NCBI GenBank assembly: GCA_965243805.1
Contig: OZ251577.1
Span: 2,232,001 to 2,296,000, forward strand
Reading direction: 5' to 3'
DNA: 64,000 bases
DNA from: CATQHQ01 sp965243805
GTDB lineage: Bacteria; Gemmatimonadota; Gemmatimonadetes; Longimicrobiales; Gaopeijiaceae
The notes below the pieces were generated by a model. The model saw only the letters and a program-made list of their open reading frames with translations, had not been told where the DNA came from and made no database searches. Positions 35,234 to 44,007 of the stretch are shown here, piece by piece. Made by a program: the position numbers and the translations under genes. The first letter of the stretch is position 1; each line of letters starts with the position of its first letter.

Positions 35234-36229
35234 ATGCAACGGCACTTGATGCACCAGCGGGGTTCGCGCCGGCCGACAGCCCCTTCGTCCTCTGGAACGA
35301 CGCCAGTGCCCGGGTGGCAGGCGGCGTTCCCCTGGTTGCGGGCTGGGACGACGTTGCGGGCTGAGACCGCGGACTGGCCGTCCTCCGACGCGGCACGACA
35401 ATGGGCGGGACGACGGATACCGCTGGAGTGCGTTCGCGCATTGGCCGATGGTGGGTCGTGGTGCTCCATCGTGCGCAGTAGGCAGGTCCACGGTGCGGTC
35501 GTTCGCGTCCACGCCACCCTCCCCGACGGGTACGTCCTGGCCGGCGATTGCGACGGACACGCCACCCGAACGCCCGGCGTTCTCCTGGCCGTCACTTTGG
35601 CAGACTGCGTGCCTGTTTTCGTGGCCGACCCGGTCAACCGTGCGGTGGCGCTGCTCCACGCGGGGTGGCGGGGCATCGCCGAGGGCGTGGTCGAATCCGG
35701 GCTGACCGCCATGGCCGACGCCTTCGGGAGCGACCCGGCCGATCTGTGGGTCCACGCGGGACCGTCGATATGCGGACGATGCTACGAGGTGGGCCCAGAA
35801 GTCTTCTCGGCCCTGGGCTTGGCCCGGCCTCCCGCCCCGGCCCCTCTCGACCTGCGGGCGGCGGCTCTGCGGCGTGCGACGGCAGCCGGCGTTCCTTCCG
35901 CCAACGCGACGAGCAGCGACGAGTGCACCCTGTGCGGCGACGGCCGCTACTTCTCGCACCGAGGCGGCGACCAGGGGCGGCACTTGGCCTTCTTGGGGAT
36001 CGCGACCGACGAAGGCGGCGACGGCACCGTGGGCGATCCCTCCGCTGGTCCGACAGGCGATCCTTCCGATGGTGCTGGGCTGTGCGGCCAGTGCGCATGG
36101 TCGCGAGAGGTCGAGACGCGGCGGGGTTCGGTCTTTCGGTTGTGCGTGCGCCATCGCACCGACCCCACCTTCTTCAAGTATCCGTCCCTGCCCGTGTTGC
36201 GCTGCCGGGGGTTCGAGGTCCAGCCGTGA
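35234..36229 (+). CDS. pgeF: peptidoglycan editing factor PgeF (YfiH/laccase-domain) with C-terminal Cys-rich extension
   Basis: About 331 aa. The YfiH core shows SRQVHGAVV near 80-88, VTLADCVPVFVADP near 118-131, LLHAGWRGIAEGVVE near 138-152 and GPSICGRCYEVG near 177-188; these supply the His/Cys zinc ligands. PgeF removes wrongly inserted residues from peptidoglycan precursors; older annotations call it polyphenol oxidase. After about residue 270 there is an extra 60-residue segment with CGQC, CVRH and CRG (four to five Cys/His) that is not part of PgeF. It looks like a small metal-binding domain that may exist as a separate gene elsewhere. ATG 35234 or 35249 could be the start. Its stop overlaps the glycosyltransferase start (GTGA). 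Confidence 0.83.
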   Translation: MQRHLMHQRGSRRPTAPSSSGTTPVPGWQAAFPWLRAGTTLRAETADWPSSDAARQWAGRRIPLECVRALADGGSWCSIVRSRQVHGAVVRVHATLPDGYVLAGDCDGHATRTPGVLLAVTLADCVPVFVADPVNRAVALLHAGWRGIAEGVVESGLTAMADAFGSDPADLWVHAGPSICGRCYEVGPEVFSALGLARPPAPAPLDLRAAALRRATAAGVPSANATSSDECTLCGDGRYFSHRGGDQGRHLAFLGIATDEGGDGTVGDPSAGPTGDPSDGAGLCGQCAWSREVETRRGSVFRLCVRHRTDPTFFKYPSLPVLRCRGFEVQP

Positions 36230-37803
36230 CGGAGGGGCTGTGGGAGGTGCTGGCGGTGGTCGCGGTCGCACTGCACGGCGTCGTGCTGCTCCTGCTGCTG
36301 CCGTTCGCCGGTCACCGGACGTTGCTGCTCCTTCTCTCCAGGAGAGAGCCGCCGAAGCGGAGGGAGCCACTGCCAACGACGGACGGCGAGCGGTTGCCGC
36401 CCAGAGTGACGGTTCAGCTTCCTGTCTACAACGAGGAGCACGTCGTTGAGCGGCTGATCGACGCGGCGTGCCGGCTGTCGCACCCTCGGGACCGCCTTCA
36501 GGTCCAGCTCCTCGACGACTCCACCGACGAGACGACCACGCTGGCGGAGCGTCGCGTCGCGCTCTGGCGAGGGAGGGGAGTGGACGTGGCCGTGCTCCGT
36601 CGCTCCAACCGCGAGGGCTTCAAGGCCGGTGCGCTGGCCGCGGGGCTGGAGGAGGCGACGGGCGAGTTCCTGCTGATTCTGGACGCCGACTTCGTGCCTG
36701 AGCCGGACCTGCTCCTGCGCCTCCTTCCCGTCATGGCGGACCCGGGAGTGGGGATGGTGCAGGCGCGCTGGGACCACCTGAACGAGGGCGATTCGTGGCT
36801 GACCCGAGCCCAGGCGCTGCTGCTGGACGGCCACTTCTTCTTCGAGCAGGCCGGGCGGTACAAGGGGCGCCGCTTCTTCAACTTCAACGGGACCGCCGGA
36901 CTGTGGCGGCGGCGGGCGCTGGAGGACGCTGGGGGCTGGCAGTTCGACACCCTTACGGAGGACCTGGACGCGAGCTACCGGGCCCAGATGGCCGGGTGGC
37001 GCTTTGTCTTCCTGGAAGAGGTGGGGGTGGCGGCGGAGCTCCCCGGGGACGCGGCTGCTTTCCTGGTCCAGCAGCGGCGATGGGCGCAGGGCGGCGTGCA
37101 GACCGCCCGAAAGGTGCTCCCTCGCCTGTTGCGGGGACCGTTTCCCCCGACCGTGAAGATGGAGGCGTTCGTCCACCTCTGCGGGCACTTCGCCCATCCC
37201 CTGGCGCTGGCCCTCTCGCTACTCATCGTTCCGGCGGCGTTCGGGAGGCGCGCGCTGGGGCTGGACCGACTGTGGTGGTTGGACGCGGCGGTTTTCGCGG
37301 CGGCGGCGGGGCCGTTTGTGGCGTTCTACCTGGCAGCGGCTCGCAAGCGTGGGCGCGAGTGGGGCGCGTCGATCCGCGCCGTGGCGAGTACTCTGGCGCT
37401 GGGCGCGGGGATGTCGCTCCTGCTGTGCCGATCCGTCGTACGCGGGCTGACGCGCCGGCGGGACCCCTTCGAGCGCACCCCGAAGCTGGGGGGGCGCCGG
37501 TGCTTGGCCAGCGCCGAGCCGGCCTCGCACGACTTCCCCGGCAGGCGTGCGGCTCGTGTTGCCGGGGCGGTCATGGTGGGGGCGGGGGCCACGGCGGCGG
37601 TGGCCGGGTTCTGGGCGTCACTGCCCTTTCTGGCGGTCTTCGCCGCGGGCCACTTGGCTCTGGGCGGCCATGGTGCCTTCGGCCAGCAGGAGCGTCCACA
37701 CGGGCAGCCAGAGGGCGACCAGGGTCCACGTCGGTTGCGGCCAGCCCTGGCCGGCTTGATGCGACGCGAGGCCCCAGTAGCCGAGAAATGCGAGCCCGCT
37801 TAG
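36226..37803 (+). CDS. membrane glycosyltransferase family 2 (cellulose synthase-like)
   Basis: 525 aa. One N-terminal helix (VLAVVAVALHGVVLLLLLPFAG) precedes the GT2 domain at about 65-290: VTVQLPVYNEEHVVERLID (nucleotide site), LDADF (metal-binding DxD type), TEDLD, and QQRRWAQG (QxxRW), the processive-type signature. Hydrophobic helices follow between about 305 and 460. It transfers a sugar from a nucleotide donor at the inner membrane, as in beta-mannan or glucomannan synthases. Start GTG 36226 overlaps the pgeF stop. The last ~60 residues (from about GHLALGGHG) have no family look and overlap by 186 bases the convergent mannosyltransferase gene, so the reading frame probably runs past the ancestral stop. 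Confidence 0.87.
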   Translation: MTEGLWEVLAVVAVALHGVVLLLLLPFAGHRTLLLLLSRREPPKRREPLPTTDGERLPPRVTVQLPVYNEEHVVERLIDAACRLSHPRDRLQVQLLDDSTDETTTLAERRVALWRGRGVDVAVLRRSNREGFKAGALAAGLEEATGEFLLILDADFVPEPDLLLRLLPVMADPGVGMVQARWDHLNEGDSWLTRAQALLLDGHFFFEQAGRYKGRRFFNFNGTAGLWRRRALEDAGGWQFDTLTEDLDASYRAQMAGWRFVFLEEVGVAAELPGDAAAFLVQQRRWAQGGVQTARKVLPRLLRGPFPPTVKMEAFVHLCGHFAHPLALALSLLIVPAAFGRRALGLDRLWWLDAAVFAAAAGPFVAFYLAAARKRGREWGASIRAVASTLALGAGMSLLLCRSVVRGLTRRRDPFERTPKLGGRRCLASAEPASHDFPGRRAARVAGAVMVGAGATAAVAGFWASLPFLAVFAAGHLALGGHGAFGQQERPHGQPEGDQGPRRLRPALAGLMRREAPVAEKCEPA

Positions 37804-38991
37804 CAGAAGGAAGGGCCGCGAGTTGCGAAGGGCCGCTGCCGGAAGCGCCCACAGTACGTACCAGGGATGGACCGTAGGCGAGAGGAGGAGCCCGGCGCCC
37901 ACGATCCACAGCATGGCGCGCTCCAGGGAGAACCGACGCAGCGCGACGTAGAGGGCGACCCCCAGAGTGGCGGCGAGGGCGATGGCGCGGGCGGTCGAGG
38001 GAGCGCCCACTGCGGCCTGGATCAAGGCGAAGGCGCCGGGGTTGGCGGACCAGTGGGCGGCGTAGGTGCGAAGGCCTGCCGTGACGGCGTCGATGCCTGG
38101 GCCGGGCAGAGCCGCGCCGATGCCGGTGAACGGCAGGTAGAGCGCCGCGCACAACGTAGCGAAGGCGACCGCGACCCAGGTGGCGTGACGCCAGCCGCCG
38201 CGCTGGTGGCCGCCGGCGCGGCGCAACAGGGGCGGAAGCAGTGCCGCGGGCGCCAGCTTGACCAGCGTGGCGAGGGCGAGAACGCCGCCCAGGATCGGGG
38301 CACGCGCCTGTGGGCGAGTGGCTCCCGTGGCGACCCAGAGCAGGGCGGCCATCAGAAAGAGGCCGGCGGCGTCGAAGTGGGCGCTCCACGCGGTCTCCAC
38401 GATGAGAAGGGGCGACCACAGGTACCACGTCAGCACTTGGGCGGGCCGGCGGCCGGTGCGAGCCGCCACGCGGTGCAGAAGAAGGCCGCACCCCAGGTCC
38501 AGGCCGAGCCACAGCAGCTTCGCCGCCAGGACCGTGCCGCCGAGGCCAGCGACGGTCGCGAAGAGGAGCTGAGCGAATGGGGGATAGATCGTCGGCACGT
38601 CCGGATGGTTGATTCGGGGGTGCCAAGAGGTGCGCAGCGCGGTCAGGGCCTCGTGGGAAGGCGCGTGCGCGTAGGGGTTGGTCCCCTCCAAGAGGAGATG
38701 GCCGTCCCAGAGGTAGCGGTACACGTCGTCGGAGAGCTCCGGCGCGACCGGGAGCAGCGCAACCCGAGCCAAGATGGCGGTCCCCCACACCACGGCGACG
38801 GCACCACGGCCGCCCAGCACCGAGCCACGGCCGCCCGGGTCGCGTCCCATGGTCCAGCCCGCGATGCCGTAGCATAGAAAGGCCCCGGCGGGCAGCAGCA
38901 GGCGCGGCAGGGGCAGCGGAACGCCGTCCAGCCAGCCGAACGCGGCCAGGAACGCGACTTCGGCGAGCCCCAGCGCCAGGAGGACGATCAT
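37618..38991 (-). CDS. polyprenol-dependent mannosyltransferase-like membrane protein (GT87/DUF2029-like)
   Basis: 457 aa with roughly ten hydrophobic helices, so an integral membrane protein. An early loop has the GT-C type acidic motif LSDDVYRYLWDGHLLLEGTNPYAHAP near residues 88-113; Asp residues here are typical of lipid-linked sugar transferases. TIYPPFAQLLFA follows, and WYVLWALPA lies near the end. The family uses polyprenol-phosphate mannose or similar donors to build cell-envelope glycans. Start ATG 38991 (MIVLLALG) faces the next glycosyltransferase with only ~30 bases between them. It ends inside the convergent GT2 gene. Together with its neighbours it forms a small envelope-glycan cluster. 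Confidence 0.8.
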   Translation of the reverse strand: MIVLLALGLAEVAFLAAFGWLDGVPLPLPRLLLPAGAFLCYGIAGWTMGRDPGGRGSVLGGRGAVAVVWGTAILARVALLPVAPELSDDVYRYLWDGHLLLEGTNPYAHAPSHEALTALRTSWHPRINHPDVPTIYPPFAQLLFATVAGLGGTVLAAKLLWLGLDLGCGLLLHRVAARTGRRPAQVLTWYLWSPLLIVETAWSAHFDAAGLFLMAALLWVATGATRPQARAPILGGVLALATLVKLAPAALLPPLLRRAGGHQRGGWRHATWVAVAFATLCAALYLPFTGIGAALPGPGIDAVTAGLRTYAAHWSANPGAFALIQAAVGAPSTARAIALAATLGVALYVALRRFSLERAMLWIVGAGLLLSPTVHPWYVLWALPAAALRNSRPFLLLSGLAFLGYWGLASHQAGQGWPQPTWTLVALWLPVWTLLLAEGTMAAQSQVARGEDRQKGQ

Positions 38992-39022
38992 CCCAGCAGG
39001 CGACGACGCTCTAGCAGCGCTT

Positions 39023-39778
39023 CTGGCGCGCACGGCGGTTCTGATCCCGGCCCTGAACGAGGAGGAGGCGCTGCCAAGGGTCCTTCACGCGCTGCCCAAG
39101 GGTCGCTTGCAGGTCGTGGTGGTGGCGGACAACGGCTCCACCGACCGAACCGCTGCGATTGCCCGCGCCGCAGGAGCCGTCGTGGTGCGCGAGGCCGAAC
39201 GGGGGTACGGGGCGGCGTGCCTGGCCGGGATCGCCCGACTTTCGGCCATGGAGAACCCTCCCGTCGCCGTCGTCTTCGTGGACGCGGACCACCCGGAGAA
39301 CGCGGCCCGCATCCCGCTGCTCCTCGACCCGCTCTCTCGCGGCACCGACTTGGTGCTGGGCGTCCGCGCGGGGCCGAAGAGCAGGACCGGCAACCTGCGT
39401 CTTCACGCTCGGTGGGGGAACCGGGTCGTGCTGGGGCTCGCACGCCTGCTCTTCGGCTGTCGCCATCGAGACTTGGCGCCGTTTCGCGCCGTCCGCTTCT
39501 CGGCCATGGAGCGCCTCGCCATGGACGACCGCAACTGGGGGTGGACCCTTCAGATGCAGCTGCGCGCCGTCCGGCTGGGGCTCTCGGTGGCGGAAGTGGA
39601 GGCGCCCCACCGTCCCCGCGCCAAGGGCCAGTCCAAGATCTCCGGTCGGCTGGGGATGTCGGTGCGGGTGGGCGCCAAGATGGTCGCCACGCTGGTTCGC
39701 GAGCGGGTCAAGCGTCTAGAGGCAGGATCGCGCCGCCCCGATCTTCCAGCTCCGCCGCCATCTGCGGGTGGCAGGTGA
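39023..39778 (+). CDS. family 2 glycosyltransferase, dolichol-phosphate-mannose synthase-like
   Basis: About 251 aa. The GT2 N-terminus AVLIPALNEEEALPRVLHALP, then VVVVADNGSTDRTAAIARAAGA, then VVFVDADHPENA (DxD), and WTLQMQLRAVRLGLSVAEVEAPHRPRAKGQSKIS is characteristic of polyprenol-phosphate glycosyltransferases. It probably makes the lipid-linked sugar donor used by the neighbouring membrane transferase. No ATG, GTG or TTG precedes the conserved N-terminus in frame. The first standard start (TTG 39107) would cut off IPALNEEE. I therefore place the start at CTG 39023, with low certainty; ATC or a lost start is possible. The 3' end overlaps the convergent yhaN gene by about 70 bases. Confidence 0.72.
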   Translation: MARTAVLIPALNEEEALPRVLHALPKGRLQVVVVADNGSTDRTAAIARAAGAVVVREAERGYGAACLAGIARLSAMENPPVAVVFVDADHPENAARIPLLLDPLSRGTDLVLGVRAGPKSRTGNLRLHARWGNRVVLGLARLLFGCRHRDLAPFRAVRFSAMERLAMDDRNWGWTLQMQLRAVRLGLSVAEVEAPHRPRAKGQSKISGRLGMSVRVGAKMVATLVRERVKRLEAGSRRPDLPAPPPSAGGR

Positions 39779-42551
39779 AGAAGAAGATTTGGCGCGTCTG
39801 CGAGACCCGCTCCAGCAGGTCCAGGGCTTGGTCGCGTCGGGCGGCATCCCAGTTGACCAGCACTTCGTCCATGAAGAGGGGCAGGGTCTCCTGGCCGTCG
39901 TCCAGGCGGTCCACGATCGCCAGTCGAAGCGCCAAGTAGACTTGCTCTTTGGTGCCCTGGGAGAGGCTGCCCCCCACGGTTCTCGGGGTCGGTTCGGATG
40001 GTCCGCGAAGGAGGAGCGTGCGGTCGCCGCTTTCGTGGACTTCGATGCGGTCGTAGCGGCCCCGAGTGACGGCGCGGAGGTGCCTGCCTGCGTGGCGCAG
40101 CAGTTCGGGCTGGTTCTCGTCGCGGAACCGCCGGTCCGCCTCCTCCACCAAGCGGGCCAAGAGGAACGCGCGATCCCGTTGGCGCTTCACGTCCCGGATC
40201 CGGTCGTCCACTTGGGCGATCCGGCTCGTGGCGCGGTCCGCCGTCTCCCTTTTCTGCATGTGACGAAGTTCCGTGCGAAGGCTGGCCAGCTCGGCCTGCC
40301 GCGCCTCGACCTCCCTTGCCAGCTCCTGCTGCTTGGCGATGCTGGCGTCCAGTGCCTTCTCCGCCTCGGCTGGGTTGGGCGACGGCTGCCGCTCCTTAAG
40401 GTCGGGGTGGTCGCGGAGGTCACCGTGGTCGCGGAGGTCGGGGTGGTCGCGGCGAAGCTCCTCCTCGAGGCTGTCGGCGCGGTCTCGGTCCCGGAGCATC
40501 TTCGCCGCCGCTGCGGCTCCCTGGTCCGGGTCGCCGTCTCCCAGCGGGCCTAGCCGCGACTCCAGCTGTCCGAGGGCCTTTGCGGCCTCGTCGTCCGACC
40601 GGGTTGCCAGTGACTGTTCCGCCTCGGCCTGGACCTGCTCGTTGCTGGCGGCCTTGGCATCCGTGCGCGCCCGCAGCACCGTGTCCAAGACGCTCAGGAT
40701 CGCGTCGGCGTCCTCGCGTGGGGTCTCATCCCCCAGTCCGCTGACCTCCAGCAGTTGGACGATCTCCGACCGAGCCGCCTCCAACCGCCGCCGCCGCCCC
40801 TCCGCCGCCCTCCACCGATCGATCAGCGCGTCGGCCGTCTCCGCCGCCCGTTCCAGCCCCTCCGCCAGCCCCGATTCCGGTCTGGCCAGCCGCTCGGGCA
40901 GAACGGGGATCCCGTCCACCAACTCGGCCACCTCCGCCTGCGCGGTCCTCCGCTGCGCCTCCACCTCGTTGATCCGGGCCGCCCCCTGGCGCACGGCGGC
41001 TTCCGCCTGCTTGTCGCGCTTCCCGGCTCGCCGATGGTCGTGGAGCCATGTGAAGACCATGGCGATCCCCGCGAGTGCGAGCAGCACGGCCAACCCCAGC
41101 ACCCAGAGCGGGTCCAGGCTCGACGGCAACGCCGCCCACGACGACGCCCACCCCGGGAACGCCCCCAGCCCGATCGCGATCGCCGCCGCCGCGCCGACGA
41201 CCAGCAGCACCCCGCCCACCAGCCGCCACTGCCTCGGCCGAGGGGCGTCTCGGAGACCTGCCAACTTCCTGGCCCGCTCGTCTTCCACGCGCTGGCGCCT
41301 CTGGGCCAGATCGCGGCACACCTGCACTCGCGAACCCAGCTCCGCCGCCGGGACGGCCTGCAAGGCACTTTTCGCCGCCTCGTCCCACTCGTCCCACGGT
41401 CCCGAGAAGAAGCCCCGCGCTCGCTCGTCCCACTGCTCCTCCGCTTCCGCCGCCTCGCTCTCCGCCTTCTCCGCCTCCTGCTCAAGCTTCGGGAGCTCCC
41501 CGATCCGCTGCGCCGCCTTCCGCACCTGGGCTTCCGCCTCCGCCGTCGGCTCATGACGCTCGCGATAGGCTCGGATCCGCTCTTCCGCCGCCTTGATGCG
41601 CTCCTCGCAGTTGGCGATCCGCTCCTGGGCTCGCCGCCGCCGCTCTCGCAGTTCGGTCAGCTCGGCCGCTGGGTCGGCGGGCAGACCCTCCAAGGCGGCG
41701 CCGTCGCCCACCTGCTCCCGGAGCTCCTGTATCCTGGCCAGGGTGCGGGCCACGTGGCGCAATCGGTTCAGCTCTTCCTCCAGCGCCTTCCCCCGTTGCG
41801 CTTCCTCTTCCCGTGCTCGGCGAGCGGCGGCCAACTGCTGCTCCACGGTGTCGCGCCGCTCCGTCTGCGCTCGCAGCTCCCGATCCCACTTCTCCGCCTG
41901 CTGCCGGCGCGTCACCAGCTTCTGTCGCTCGGCCTGCAGCGCTCGGACTTGGGGGCGGCCACGTTTGTCGGGGCGCCAAAGCGCGTTGGCGTCACGGTGG
42001 AACTCCTCGGCCACCACCTGGGCCGACCGCAAGTCGCTTGCCCCCATGGCGCCCGTGAGCCGCTCCTGCACCCGCTCCCAACTCTCGCGCTCCAGCACCG
42101 ACAGGTCCGGCAGGGAGATCGCGTACACTTGACGGAAGACCTCCCGCGACACGTGCTGGACGAAGGGCAACGGCCGGTTGCGCACATCCTCGGTGTGACC
42201 GTCCCTAGTCGTCCTTCCCCATCCCCCGGAGGCCAGCAACCGCCGGTGAACATCCACCGACTCGCCGACATCCAAGAGGATGCGCGCCCGTCCTTCGGAG
42301 ACGTCGCCTGTCCAGGGTGCGTAGGGATGGTTGTCGAGAGTGGCGGGGCGGAAGCCGTACAGCAGTTCGGTCAGGAACGAGAAGAAGGTGGACTTGCCGC
42401 TCTCGTTGGGTCCCAGCACCACCACTAGGGAGGGCAGCGCCGCGCTGGGCTGCCGGGCGGCCCCTGGACCGGGGTCCCGAGCGTCGTCCCGACCGCAGCG
42501 CAGCCCGGAAATGCGGCCGTAGCGCTCGATCTCCACCGATTCCAGCTTCAC
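39708..42551 (-). CDS. yhaN: YhaN-like SMC/SbcC-type ATPase
   Basis: 947 aa. The N-terminal ATPase half contains LVVVLGPNESGKSTFFSFLTELLYGF (Walker A near 45-52; the spelling GPNESGKST is typical of YhaN). A very long coiled coil follows from about 215 to 760, rich in Glu/Arg/Ala/Gln, interrupted by two hydrophobic segments near 440-500 (LVGGVLLVVGAAAAIAIGLGAF; LWVLGLAVLLALAGIAMVF), an oddity that would tether the coil to the membrane. The C-terminal half has the signature GGSLSQGTKEQVYLALRLA and Walker B PLFMDEVLVNWD. With the upstream YhaO it forms an SbcCD/Rad50-Mre11-like complex for DNA-end processing. GTG 42551 overlaps the yhaO stop. A small tandem repeat (DHPDLRDHGDLRDHPDL) lies in the coil. 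Confidence 0.85.
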   Translation of the reverse strand: MKLESVEIERYGRISGLRCGRDDARDPGPGAARQPSAALPSLVVVLGPNESGKSTFFSFLTELLYGFRPATLDNHPYAPWTGDVSEGRARILLDVGESVDVHRRLLASGGWGRTTRDGHTEDVRNRPLPFVQHVSREVFRQVYAISLPDLSVLERESWERVQERLTGAMGASDLRSAQVVAEEFHRDANALWRPDKRGRPQVRALQAERQKLVTRRQQAEKWDRELRAQTERRDTVEQQLAAARRAREEEAQRGKALEEELNRLRHVARTLARIQELREQVGDGAALEGLPADPAAELTELRERRRRAQERIANCEERIKAAEERIRAYRERHEPTAEAEAQVRKAAQRIGELPKLEQEAEKAESEAAEAEEQWDERARGFFSGPWDEWDEAAKSALQAVPAAELGSRVQVCRDLAQRRQRVEDERARKLAGLRDAPRPRQWRLVGGVLLVVGAAAAIAIGLGAFPGWASSWAALPSSLDPLWVLGLAVLLALAGIAMVFTWLHDHRRAGKRDKQAEAAVRQGAARINEVEAQRRTAQAEVAELVDGIPVLPERLARPESGLAEGLERAAETADALIDRWRAAEGRRRRLEAARSEIVQLLEVSGLGDETPREDADAILSVLDTVLRARTDAKAASNEQVQAEAEQSLATRSDDEAAKALGQLESRLGPLGDGDPDQGAAAAAKMLRDRDRADSLEEELRRDHPDLRDHGDLRDHPDLKERQPSPNPAEAEKALDASIAKQQELAREVEARQAELASLRTELRHMQKRETADRATSRIAQVDDRIRDVKRQRDRAFLLARLVEEADRRFRDENQPELLRHAGRHLRAVTRGRYDRIEVHESGDRTLLLRGPSEPTPRTVGGSLSQGTKEQVYLALRLAIVDRLDDGQETLPLFMDEVLVNWDAARRDQALDLLERVSQTRQIFFFTCHPQMAAELEDRGGAILPLDA

Positions 42552-43897
42552 GCGGCGCCTCCTTCCGCATTCAGCATCCGAGCCGTGACCTCCTCGGCTC
42601 CGCCCTTCATGAACTCGGCCAAGTAGCTTCCCAGCTTGCCGTCCCGCTCCCAGTCGTAGCCAGCCAGCTCCTCCTCCGAGATCCCCAGGTCCTCCTCGCC
42701 GTCGGCCACGGCGCCGGCCAGCTGAAGGATCGTGCCCAGCACGTCGCGCCGCTCCGCGTGATCGGCCAGCCGCACTGGCGGGTGCAGCCGTTCCGCCCTC
42801 GCCTCCACGCCCAGGAACCCCATCCGCCGGGCGATCTCGTCCTCCAGCATCTCCACCTCGACGCGTTCGCGCAGCTTCGCCCACAGCGGCGACGGCCCTT
42901 CCAGCTCCACCGCCACCATCCACTCCACGTCGTCGTCCGGGTCCGCCTCCCTCGCCGCTTCCCAGCTCCGCGCCGTGGCGGCCACCAGCTGCTCCAGCGT
43001 TGAGGCGCCTTCCAGCCCGGACACGGTCAGCTTCTCCCAGCGCACGGCGGCCATCTCCCGGAACTCCACCAGCGGATGCTCCGGGTCGCTCAGGTCCACC
43101 AGCAGTCCGCCCTTGGGGCCTGTCTCCGCCGGGTTCCGGCCCTGGATGTTCCCCGAGTACCAGACCGGGGGCTCCGCCGACAGCTCTTGCCGGACGTGGA
43201 CGTGTCCCAGCGCCCAGTAGTGGAAGCCAGCGGCCCGCAGATCGGCGACCCGCGAGGGCGCATAGGGCCGGTGGACTCGGCCGCCTCCCGAGGCGCCTCC
43301 CCCGCCTCTCGTGCCTCCCGCCACGCCCGCCGAGGTGCCCGCACCTCCCGACCCCCCCGCCGACGCCAGGGTGTGAAGCAACCCCACCTGGGGCAGTGGC
43401 GTCTTCGTTCGGGGCCGCATCCGCCGCGACAGGTCATCCGTCTCGTGGGCGGTGGCGTGGCCGGCCGCCGTCACCCAGCCGGCGACTTCGCCGCTCCGCC
43501 TGCGCACCTCCACCGTCCGGGGCTCGCCGCCGCCGATCACGGTCGCGTTCGACGGCCACTCCAAGGCCCCGTCGGGCACTGCCGCTCCCGGGTCGTGGTT
43601 GCCCGTCGCGTACACGAACTGGATCCCCGCCCGGTCCAGGCGACTCACCTCCTCCAGCAGGAAGCACTCCGTCTCGAACGACAGTCGGCCCCCGTCGAAG
43701 AGGTCGCCCGCCACAAGCACGGCGTCCACCTCTTCGTCCTCGGCAACGTCCACGCATCGGCTGAAGGCGTCGCGCAGCGCCTGGCGCAACCGGTCACGCA
43801 CGGACTCGGAGCGGCTGGCGAAGGGCGTGTCCAGGTGAACGTCGGCGATGTGAAGGAAGCGCAAGTGGGACTCCGGCGGCGAAGGCGGCGAAGGCAA
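42548..43897 (-). CDS. yhaO: YhaO-like DNA repair exonuclease (SbcD/Mre11 family)
   Basis: 449 aa. Calcineurin-like phosphoesterase motifs are in order: IADVHLD (about 17-23), GDLFDGG (about 63-69), GNHDPG (about 97-102), LLHTLAS (about 173-179) and GHVHV (about 231-235). These give a two-metal nuclease for DNA ends. A Gly/Ala/Ser-rich insert (SAGGSGGAGTSAGVAGGTRGG) separates two motifs and is not usual. Start: TTG 43897 lies inside a 13-bp tandem repeat and no good ribosome site is seen. A TTG just before RFLHIADVH is an alternative. The gene is divergent from gdh and translationally coupled to yhaN. Confidence 0.85.
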   Translation of the reverse strand: MPSPPSPPESHLRFLHIADVHLDTPFASRSESVRDRLRQALRDAFSRCVDVAEDEEVDAVLVAGDLFDGGRLSFETECFLLEEVSRLDRAGIQFVYATGNHDPGAAVPDGALEWPSNATVIGGGEPRTVEVRRRSGEVAGWVTAAGHATAHETDDLSRRMRPRTKTPLPQVGLLHTLASAGGSGGAGTSAGVAGGTRGGGGASGGGRVHRPYAPSRVADLRAAGFHYWALGHVHVRQELSAEPPVWYSGNIQGRNPAETGPKGGLLVDLSDPEHPLVEFREMAAVRWEKLTVSGLEGASTLEQLVAATARSWEAAREADPDDDVEWMVAVELEGPSPLWAKLRERVEVEMLEDEIARRMGFLGVEARAERLHPPVRLADHAERRDVLGTILQLAGAVADGEEDLGISEEELAGYDWERDGKLGSYLAEFMKGGAEEVTARMLNAEGGAA

Positions 43898-43913
43898 GGG
43901 GCGAAGGCAAGGG
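43888..43913. repeat. 2 x 13-bp tandem repeat over the yhaO start
   Basis: The unit gcgaaggcaaggg occurs twice in a row, preceded by shorter gcggcgaag repeats. On the minus strand each unit supplies a TTG, so the proposed yhaO start (43897) lies in the array and a second TTG lies 13 bases away in another frame. Confidence 0.75.
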
Positions 43914-44007
43914 GAGCGGGCAACTTGGAAATACTAACGATCGTCGGTAGACTTTCCGACAGCGTTCCAAGGATCGGACGGCTTTCCTTCCGCGGAGTTC
44001 CTTTCGG

